Positions 6,862 through 12,088 of a stretch of 12,088 nucleotides of DNA are shown here, one piece after another; the first letter of the stretch is position 1; every line of letters begins with the position of its first letter. A program made the position numbers and the translations under genes. The stretch comes from Desulfomicrobiaceae bacterium (lineage in GTDB: Bacteria; Desulfobacterota; Desulfovibrionia; Desulfovibrionales; Desulfomicrobiaceae). The notes beneath the pieces are model-generated. The model was given only the letters and a program-made list of their open reading frames with translations, made no database searches and was not told where the DNA came from. The stretch is from assembly GCA_003530935.1 (NCBI GenBank), contig DPEO01000004.1:3440-15527 (forward strand). The letters are read 5' to 3'.

Positions 6862-6867
6862 GCATGC
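6858..6867. other. Palindrome holding the overlapping divergent start codons of tesA and ybbA
   Basis: GCATGCATGC is a perfect 10-bp palindrome. It contains the ybbA ATG (6860-6862, plus strand) and the tesA ATG (6861-6859, minus strand), which share two base pairs. With these starts there is no intergenic DNA between the two genes. Confidence 0.7.
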
Positions 6868-7534
6868 CCCCATGATTGTCGTACGTGATCTCAGTTTGAC
6901 TCTAATTTCCGGCGCTGCGCCGGTCAACGTGCTCCAGAACCTCAATTTTCAGGTGGAGGCCGGTGAGAGTGTGGCCGTGGTCGGACCTTCGGGGTCGGGC
7001 AAGACCTCGTTTTTGATGCTCCTTTCCGGCCTGGAGCGCCCGAGCGCAGGAAACATCCACGTGGCCGGCCACGATCTTTCCCACATGAACGAAGATGAGT
7101 TGGCCCGGTTCCGGCAGCAGCACGTGGGGATTGTCTTCCAAAACTTCCTCCTCCTCCCTGCCTTGAACGCGGAGGACAACGTGGCTCTTCCCTTGGAGTT
7201 GGCCGGGATAGCCGATGCCCGCAAGCGGGCCCGGCAGGCCCTGGTTCAGGTGGGGCTGGAGCACCGGCTGCATCATCTGCCTTCCCAACTTTCCGGCGGA
7301 GAGCAGCAACGCGTCGCCGTTGCCCGGGCCTTTGCCGGCGGACCGGCCCTCATCCTCGCCGACGAACCCACCGGAAACCTGGACGCCGCCACCGGCGCGC
7401 GGGTCATGGAACTGCTTTTCGGCCTGCACGAAGATCATGGCACCACCCTCCTTTTGGTGACCCATGACCCTGGCCTGGCCGCACGCTGCCAGCGTCGCAT
7501 GCGCCTGACTCGTGGGCATCTGGAGGAGCTATGA
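6860..7534 (+). CDS. ybbA: YbbA, ATPase of a MacB/LolD-type ABC system
   Basis: The 224-residue protein is a stand-alone ABC ATPase. It has Walker A Gly42-Pro-Ser-Gly-Ser-Gly-Lys48-Thr-Ser, the Q-loop Val-Phe-Gln94-Asn-Phe, signature Leu144-Ser-Gly-Gly-Glu-Gln-Gln, Walker B Leu164-Ile-Leu-Ala-Asp168-Glu169-Pro, a D-loop Gly-Asn-Leu-Asp, and the H-loop His202. All are intact, so it should hydrolyse ATP. The text resembles E. coli YbbA more than LolD, notably the run from His-Val-Gly-Ile-Val-Phe-Gln to Pro-Ala-Leu-Asn-Ala and the C-terminal Thr-His-Asp-Pro-Gly-Leu-Ala-Ala-Arg-Cys. The long permease that follows, and tesA on the other side, support this. It drives the YbbP permease from the cytoplasmic face. 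Its stop overlaps the ybbP ATG in ATGA. Confidence 0.93.
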   Translation: MHAPMIVVRDLSLTLISGAAPVNVLQNLNFQVEAGESVAVVGPSGSGKTSFLMLLSGLERPSAGNIHVAGHDLSHMNEDELARFRQQHVGIVFQNFLLLPALNAEDNVALPLELAGIADARKRARQALVQVGLEHRLHHLPSQLSGGEQQRVAVARAFAGGPALILADEPTGNLDAATGARVMELLFGLHEDHGTTLLLVTHDPGLAARCQRRMRLTRGHLEEL

Positions 7535-10020
7535 GGACGCTCTTTTCCTGGTGCCTGCGGGAATGGCGGCGCGGGGTGCAGGGCAGCCGCTTGGTCCTGG
7601 CCTGCTTGGCCATCGGCGTGGCAGCCATGACCGCCATCGGCACCACCGCGGCCTCCGTACGTCAGGCCCTGGAGTTGGACGCCCGCGAGATCCTGGGAGG
7701 AGACGTCGCTATCCGATTGACCTCGCGCACCCTGTCTTCCCCAGAGTTGCAGCGTGTTGCCGCATACGGGGACCAAAGCCACTCTATCACGCTGCGCACC
7801 ATGCTCCACACCCAGGAAAAGAGCACACTGGTGGAGGTCAAAGCCGTGGACGAAACCTACCCGCTCTACGGCAGGCTTGCCGTCGCCGGCCGCGGGAGCA
7901 TGACCGGCACGGAGATTGCTCCGGAAAGCGTGGTGGTCGACACTGAAGTCTTGAGGCGTCTGGATGTCCAAGTGGGAGACCGGGTACGGCTGGGGAGCTC
8001 TTGGCTGACCATCCAGGGGGTCATCGAATACGAACCCGGGCGGTCTCTGGATGTCTTCACCTTGGGGCCGCGGGTCATGGTCTCCCTGAAGACCATGGAG
8101 CGCACAGGGCTCATGGTTCCCGGCAGCCTTTTTCAGAGTACCTACGCGCTGCGCCTGCCCGATGCTTCCCGCGCCGAAGCAGTGGCGCAAGAACTCGCCG
8201 CCATCGGGGACTCGGGATGGCGGGTGCGCCCCTTTACACGCGCCTCCGGTCGCATGGAAACCGTACTCGAACGCCTGCGCACCGTAAGCTCCTTCGTGGC
8301 CTTGGGAGTCCTTTTGGTGGGCGGCCTGGGCGTGGCAAGCGGGGTCCGCGCCCATATGGCGTCCCGACTGCTGGAACTCGCGGTGTGGAAGGCCTTGGGC
8401 GCTTCGGCCCGGGTGCTCCTCGTGGTGCACGGAGGTGCCGTGCTCCTGGCGGGAGGGCTCGCCATCGCAGCAGGGGTGGCGCTCGGGGCGTGTGCGCCCT
8501 GGATCCTTGCGGCGTGGGGCGTGGAAGTGGTGGTCCCGGGCTGGTATCTATTCCCCATGCTCATGAGCGCCGCATGCGGCCTTAGTGTGTTGGTCATATT
8601 CGCGGCCCTCCCTTTGGGCCGTGCGGTGGCGGTGCCGGCGGCGGTGGTGTTTCGTCAGAGTGCCGGGGGCGTAGGCTTTGCCCGTAAAGCGCCTTTGTGG
8701 GCATGGGGGGTGGCGGCGCTGGGAGGGATCGGACTTGGAGCGCTGGTCATTCTCCTGGCGGATCGCCCTCGTTTGGGCGTGTGGTTTGTGCTCGGGGTCG
8801 GCGCAAGCTTTGCGGCACTTTGGTTTGCGGCCATGGGGGTGCGTGCTGCAGCCCGCTTGGGGCGGAGGCTTCCTTGGCCGACACTGCGCCTGGCCATGGC
8901 CAATGTGGCCCGCCCCGGAGCGTCGGCCCCCCGGATGGTGCTCGTCTTGGGGCTGGGTTTGGGGATGCTGGGGGCCATACGTTTGGTGACGGATTCACTG
9001 CACACTTCCTTGGGCGAAGAGATCGCCCGGCATGCCCCCACCTTTTTTGTGCTCGACGTGCCGCCGCACGAAGAGGAGCACTTCCGTCAAGTGGCCCATG
9101 CGGCTGGAGCAGAGCGTGTCCGCTTGCAGCCGGTGGTACGCGGCCGCATCACCCATATTCGCGGTCAAGCAGTGGAAACCGTGCCCATCGCCCCTGAGGT
9201 GCAGTGGGCCGTGCGTTCGGACCGGGCGCTCACCTCGGCGGCGGTGCTGCCAGAAGGCAGTATCCTGGTGGCGGGTACATGGTGGCCGGAAAACGCTGCC
9301 TTTGCCGAGCCGCGTGTTTCCATCACCGCAGACCTGGCCCAAGGCTTTGGAGTGCACGTGGGGGACACGCTGCGCTTCAATATTTTGGGCCGCGAAGTGG
9401 AGGCGACCATCATGAACGTACGCCGGGTGGACTGGACTACCTTGAATCTCCAGTTCGCCGTCATTTTCGCCCCTGGAGTGCTGGAAGCCGCCCCCCGCAC
9501 CTTGCTCGGCACCCTGCATGCCGCACCAGGGGCCGCGGAAAAAATTTTTGCCGCGCTCACGCGCTCGTTCCCCCAAGTGGCGGTGGTGGATGTGCGGCGT
9601 ATCCTCGCGGAAGTGAGCGCCGTGGTACAACGTTTGGGGCTTGCCATGGCGCTCTTGGGAGGAATTGCCGTGGCGGTGGGCCTTGTGGTATTCATAGGAA
9701 GTTTTGCCGCAGACCAGGAGGCACGGCATTTCGAAGCCGTGGTCTACAAAGTGTGCGGGGCCACCCGTCTGCAGACGGTGCGCATCCTTGCAGTGGAGTT
9801 TTTGCTCGCGGCGCTCGTGGCGAGCGTGATGGCCATGGGCATTGCAACGCTCGCGTCTCAGGCGGTGGTGGAAGGCATGCTGCGCTTGACCTTTCGCTGG
9901 AGCGCCGCTCAAGCGGTGCTCGTCCCTCTGGCAGGTGCTTGCATTGCCATGGGACTGGCCTTGCGACGCACCTGGGTTGTGCTGCGGCTGCCCCCCTGGG
10001 GGTGGCTGCGAAACGACTAG
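7531..10020 (+). CDS. ybbP: YbbP-like FtsX/MacB-superfamily ABC permease
   Basis: This 829-residue inner-membrane protein is the permease partner of YbbA. By hydrophobicity I count about ten membrane segments: near 21-41, 252-272, 297-320, 340-361, 389-410, 415-436, 466-485, 702-724, 752-776 and 792-812. Two large soluble, probably periplasmic regions lie at about 45-245 and 490-700. This ten-segment, two-large-domain layout is that of YbbP, and differs from the four-segment LolC/LolE/MacB permeases. Matches to E. coli YbbP include Val-Lys-Ala-Val-Asp-Glu-Thr-Tyr-Pro-Leu-Tyr-Gly at 103-114, Pro-Arg-Val-Met-Val at 180-184, Trp-Lys-Ala-Leu-Gly-Ala at 286-291 and Arg-Val-Asp-Trp-Thr-Thr-Leu at 632-638. 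A GGAGGAG sits just before the ATG. In this superfamily ATP-driven movement is passed to the periplasmic domains rather than moving solute through a channel. The partner here is probably the neighbouring TesA. Confidence 0.92.
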   Translation: MRTLFSWCLREWRRGVQGSRLVLACLAIGVAAMTAIGTTAASVRQALELDAREILGGDVAIRLTSRTLSSPELQRVAAYGDQSHSITLRTMLHTQEKSTLVEVKAVDETYPLYGRLAVAGRGSMTGTEIAPESVVVDTEVLRRLDVQVGDRVRLGSSWLTIQGVIEYEPGRSLDVFTLGPRVMVSLKTMERTGLMVPGSLFQSTYALRLPDASRAEAVAQELAAIGDSGWRVRPFTRASGRMETVLERLRTVSSFVALGVLLVGGLGVASGVRAHMASRLLELAVWKALGASARVLLVVHGGAVLLAGGLAIAAGVALGACAPWILAAWGVEVVVPGWYLFPMLMSAACGLSVLVIFAALPLGRAVAVPAAVVFRQSAGGVGFARKAPLWAWGVAALGGIGLGALVILLADRPRLGVWFVLGVGASFAALWFAAMGVRAAARLGRRLPWPTLRLAMANVARPGASAPRMVLVLGLGLGMLGAIRLVTDSLHTSLGEEIARHAPTFFVLDVPPHEEEHFRQVAHAAGAERVRLQPVVRGRITHIRGQAVETVPIAPEVQWAVRSDRALTSAAVLPEGSILVAGTWWPENAAFAEPRVSITADLAQGFGVHVGDTLRFNILGREVEATIMNVRRVDWTTLNLQFAVIFAPGVLEAAPRTLLGTLHAAPGAAEKIFAALTRSFPQVAVVDVRRILAEVSAVVQRLGLAMALLGGIAVAVGLVVFIGSFAADQEARHFEAVVYKVCGATRLQTVRILAVEFLLAALVASVMAMGIATLASQAVVEGMLRLTFRWSAAQAVLVPLAGACIAMGLALRRTWVVLRLPPWGWLRND

Positions 10021-11420
10021 GGCTGTTTTTGAGCCTGAGCAATGGCTGTGGCGCGACGCTCCAGCTCTGCCTGCCATACGGCGATGTGTTGGCGGAAGCG
10101 GGCCAATTCCTTTCCGGCCAGGATCTTTGAGGGCGTGGCCTTGTGCTTTTTATAATATTCCTGAGGATTGATGTATTTTTTTCCAATCCGCATGCGAAAA
10201 TCGAGGTGTGGACCAGTAGCGTATCCGGTACTTCCTACATATCCGATGACCGCACCTTGTTTGACACGTGAGCCTTTTTTATAATTAGGGTTGAATTTAC
10301 TCATATGGTTGTACGTTGTCTCCATTCCACCGGAATGGCGGATAACAATGAAATTTCCTTGGGATCCATTGTAGCCTCGACCAACGATGGTTCCATCGGC
10401 TACGGCAAAAATAGGTGTCCCTGTGGGCGCTGCATAATCAATGCCTTGATGTGGCCTGCGGTATCCCAGGATGGGATGCATCCGGCTCATGGAATACCCC
10501 GAAGAAATTTTGAGAAATGGCAAGGGTGCGCGTAAAAAATCCTTGCGCAGAGATCTACCATGCACATCATAATATCCAGATTCACCGCTGCTCGTGGTAT
10601 AGTGAAAGGCGTAGTACGTGGTGCCTGCATTGGTGAAGCTGGCGGCGTGAATATCCCCATATCCGGCAAATTCACCTTCACGAAAGCGTTTGTCCACAAT
10701 CAACTCGAAGGAGTCGCCTGGCTGGATCTCGCGGTGGAAGTCGATGTCCCAGCTAAAAAGGTTGGCCAAACGCACGATAAGCGCCGGATTTTCTCCTAGG
10801 GCCTGCATAGAATTCCACAAAGACCCATCGATGGTCCCTGCGATGGTTTCCTGGCGAACTTCGTATGGAATTGGTTCCTTGCGGATCTTCGGGCTTTCTC
10901 CTTGAAGATCAACAACCAGGCGTTCATTGGCGTCAATTTCGTATTCCAGCCCCACGAGCTTTTCTCCCTCGAGCAACATCGCCAGGGGCTGACCCGCCCG
11001 CAGCTGCTCCAAGGAATAGACCTTTTCGCTTGCACTGCACAAGGAATAGATATCTTTGATATCAAGGTGTTCAGTGAGCAGTGAGGTGGGGGTATCCCCC
11101 CGTTGGATCTCCCGAACGATGCGGGTGATTTCCGGCTCTTTCAGCGTGGAATCCGGGCTGCTGTCCACCTCTGCAGTGGTATTGAAATCCGTGGTGCCCT
11201 GCGCTGTAGGGACGACGATTTCCTGAGAAGTGGTGCCCTCCAGCGGGGCAGGTTCTTCGGTCTGCTGTTGGATACTGGAAAATGTCAGCTCTGGATGGAA
11301 AAGGAGCACGAAGAGTCCTCCTCCCATAATACTGATGGCCACGCCCACGACGCAGCACGTCAAGAAGCGAGCAAAAAGGGATCGGGGACGGCGAAAGGAG
11401 TTGTGCAAATTATTGCGCAT
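10017..11420 (-). CDS. MepM/YebA-like M23-family murein endopeptidase
   Basis: The 467-residue protein has a basic N-terminus, one membrane anchor at about 21-41, and a Ser/Thr/Glu-rich linker to about 95. A LysM/OapA-like region follows near 98-175, with Ile-Gln-Arg-Gly-Asp-Thr. A Csd3-type middle domain spans about 190-295, containing Ile-Gln-Pro-Gly-Asp-Ser-Phe and Ser-Leu-Arg-Lys-Asp-Phe-Leu-Arg-Ala-Pro. The C-terminal M23 domain starts near 305. This order matches MepM, which cuts peptide cross-links so the wall can grow. Zinc and catalytic residues visible are His324-Gln-Gly-Ile-Asp328, Tyr-Asn-His372 and Gly-Pro-His405-Leu-Asp407. In most M23 enzymes the last motif is His-x-His; here the second His is Asp. 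I preferred the ATG at 11420 over 11426 because AGGG lies eight bases upstream of it; the difference is two residues. The stop overlaps the ybbP stop in CTAG. It probably follows the PilZ gene in one transcript. Confidence 0.9.
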   Translation of the reverse strand: MRNNLHNSFRRPRSLFARFLTCCVVGVAISIMGGGLFVLLFHPELTFSSIQQQTEEPAPLEGTTSQEIVVPTAQGTTDFNTTAEVDSSPDSTLKEPEITRIVREIQRGDTPTSLLTEHLDIKDIYSLCSASEKVYSLEQLRAGQPLAMLLEGEKLVGLEYEIDANERLVVDLQGESPKIRKEPIPYEVRQETIAGTIDGSLWNSMQALGENPALIVRLANLFSWDIDFHREIQPGDSFELIVDKRFREGEFAGYGDIHAASFTNAGTTYYAFHYTTSSGESGYYDVHGRSLRKDFLRAPLPFLKISSGYSMSRMHPILGYRRPHQGIDYAAPTGTPIFAVADGTIVGRGYNGSQGNFIVIRHSGGMETTYNHMSKFNPNYKKGSRVKQGAVIGYVGSTGYATGPHLDFRMRIGKKYINPQEYYKKHKATPSKILAGKELARFRQHIAVWQAELERRATAIAQAQKQP

Positions 11421-11522
11421 AAGCATATCCCTAGGTTGCGGCTGATGCGTCCTGAAAGACTATACGTACGCCGCCTTATCCAGGAGATAGCACGAGAACA
11501 AGCCCTTCGCTGGTACAAATTT

Positions 11523-11843
11523 TCAAACTTTTCGGCGACGAGGAGAAGACGCATCCGCGACATGGAGCCCGATTTCAAAAAACCACTGTCCAGGATCCTG
11601 CGCTGGCCGACACCATGCTATGGCCGCTGGCCGAACAAGAAGGGAGGCAAGGGGGCCCGGCGACCCCTCCCGGAGCCGCACATGCAGCCGTGCGCCTACC
11701 GACAAGGGGCGGTCAACCCCTAAACGCACTCCGGTAAAGCTGTAATCGAGCACGTGACAGAGCACACGCTCCCCCGTGTCGGTCACTTCGGCCTCGCATG
11801 GCTCGAAGCAGGTCTGTCTTTCCCATAAACGTTCCGGAGTCAT
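11523..11843 (-). CDS. Small PilZ-domain protein, putative cyclic-di-GMP binder
   Basis: The 106-residue protein consists of a single PilZ-like domain. It has Arg5-Leu-Trp-Glu-Arg9 (the R-x-x-x-R motif) and Asp33-Tyr-Ser35-Phe-Thr-Gly38 (the D/N-x-S-x-x-G motif), the two parts that bind cyclic di-GMP. The beta strands after them end in Trp-Phe-Phe-Glu-Ile-Gly-Leu-His-Val, like the Gly-Leu-x-Phe strand of the family. The ATG at 11843 is set by a strong AGGAGGTG; an ATG at 11870 lies upstream of that site. No output domain is attached, so it would act through a partner. It ends 102 bases before the M23 start on the same strand, which suggests but does not show a link between cyclic di-GMP and cell-wall cutting. 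The C-terminus is Arg/Lys-rich. Confidence 0.78.
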   Translation of the reverse strand: MTPERLWERQTCFEPCEAEVTDTGERVLCHVLDYSFTGVRLGVDRPLSVGARLHVRLREGSPGPLASLLVRPAAIAWCRPAQDPGQWFFEIGLHVADASSPRRRKV

Positions 11844-11847
11844 GCGG

Positions 11848-11855
11848 CACCTCCT
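11848..11855 (-). promoter_or_regulatory. Strong ribosome binding site of the PilZ gene
   Basis: The minus strand reads AGGAGGTG (plus strand CACCTCCT), with four bases between it and the ATG at 11843. It is the strongest Shine-Dalgarno match in the window and rules out the longer start at 11870. Confidence 0.8.
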
Positions 11856-11926
11856 GGGGCTTGATCTCACCTCACCACAGATTCGTGGAGCAAGGCAAGA
11901 AAAATCTGCGTGCTTCGTCTGTTTGT

Positions 11927-12088
11927 TTATTGGGAAAGTAAGTAGTGAAACTTTTTCGTCAAATCCGATGTCCAGTCGAAAATGGCATTAATTTCCGCCT
12001 GGACATTTTCCGCATCCACCAGGCCGCAGCGTACGTCGAGAAAGTAGGGCAAGATGTCCGGCGCTTCCTGGTAATACAGGGCAACCGC
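11927..12088 (-). CDS. C-terminus of an unrecognised protein, cut by the window edge
   Basis: On the minus strand a frame is open from the last base of the window to a TAA at 11929-11927, giving 53 codons. The peptide has normal protein composition and ends Lys-Lys-Phe-His-Tyr-Leu-Leu-Ser-Gln. It includes Ala-Pro-Asp-Ile-Leu-Pro-Tyr-Phe-Leu-Asp-Val-Arg-Cys-Gly and an acidic, probably helical stretch. I do not recognise a family. It lies upstream of the PilZ gene on the same strand, 83 bases from its start. The call rests on the open frame reaching the edge, the natural composition and the lack of any competing frame here. Confidence 0.6.
   Translation of the reverse strand, partial: AVALYYQEAPDILPYFLDVRCGLVDAENVQAEINAIFDWTSDLTKKFHYLLSQ

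Noticed and set aside
6862..6945. Longer tesA starts at 6873 or 6945
   Set aside because: They extend antisense into ybbA, put extra residues before the signal peptide and have weak ribosome sites.
10021..10035. GGCT-GTTTTTG-AGCC hairpin after ybbP
   Set aside because: Only four pairs, and the T-run is in the loop, so it does not work as an intrinsic terminator.
8995..10077. 360-codon minus-strand open frame opposite ybbP; a similar one lies at 7435-8430
   Set aside because: Both are His/Gln/Gly/Arg-rich shadows of the ybbA/ybbP coding strand without recognisable domains.
11459..11464. TATAGT on the minus strand, possible -10 box for the M23 gene
   Set aside because: It is a good hexamer 38 bases before the start, but no -35 element lies at 15-19 bases upstream.
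11878..11908. Inverted repeat CAGATT/AATCTG between the right-edge gene and the PilZ gene
   Set aside because: A 6-bp stem with a 19-base loop is expected by chance, and it is not followed by a T-run.

Overview
This window comes from a GC-rich Gram-negative bacterium. The outer-membrane lipoprotein carrier LolA, a MepM-like murein endopeptidase and a periplasmic TesA esterase paired with a YbbAP-type ABC system all imply a double membrane. The overall flavour fits a deltaproteobacterium of the Desulfovibrio type. That placement is inference from protein style, not from a marker gene. The DNA is densely packed: twelve genes are supported, two of them cut by the window edges, and no gene-free stretch exceeds about 85 bases. 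I see no RNA genes, insertion sequences, integrases, CRISPR arrays or phage genes.

Left third (1-3360, + strand): the C-terminal part of an AI-2E/PerM-family membrane protein, a small DUF2721 membrane protein, then panC, panD and panB. The three pan genes supply beta-alanine synthesis (PanD), ketopantoate synthesis (PanB) and the final condensation to pantothenate (PanC), the precursor of coenzyme A. Ketopantoate reductase is not in the window. DUF2721/panC and panD/panB overlap by ATGA, and the other gaps are 38 and 54 bases, so one operon is likely.

Middle (3361-6214): an MFS transporter runs convergent to panB, with a 12-bp perfect inverted repeat bridging its 3' end. It is divergent from lolA. 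LolA is convergent with an RluA-type pseudouridine synthase, and an 8-bp stem lies between them.

Right half (6214-10020): tesA and rluA form a minus-strand pair overlapping by TGATG. tesA is head-to-head with ybbA, and their ATG codons overlap on opposite strands. ybbA overlaps ybbP by ATGA. The tesA/ybbA/ybbP arrangement matches the one I know from Escherichia coli and probably forms one envelope machine: ATPase, 829-residue FtsX/MacB-superfamily permease and periplasmic SGNH hydrolase.

Right end (10017-12088, minus strand): a MepM/YebA-like M23 peptidase whose stop overlaps the ybbP stop in a shared CTAG, a small PilZ-domain protein, and the C-terminal 53 codons of an unrecognised protein. 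The M23 protein has Asp where the family normally has the last zinc-binding His.

Most of the window is ordinary housekeeping. The best leads are the zero-spacing divergent tesA/ybbA start, the altered M23 zinc site and the inverted repeat between panB and the MFS gene. I found no wholly new system.
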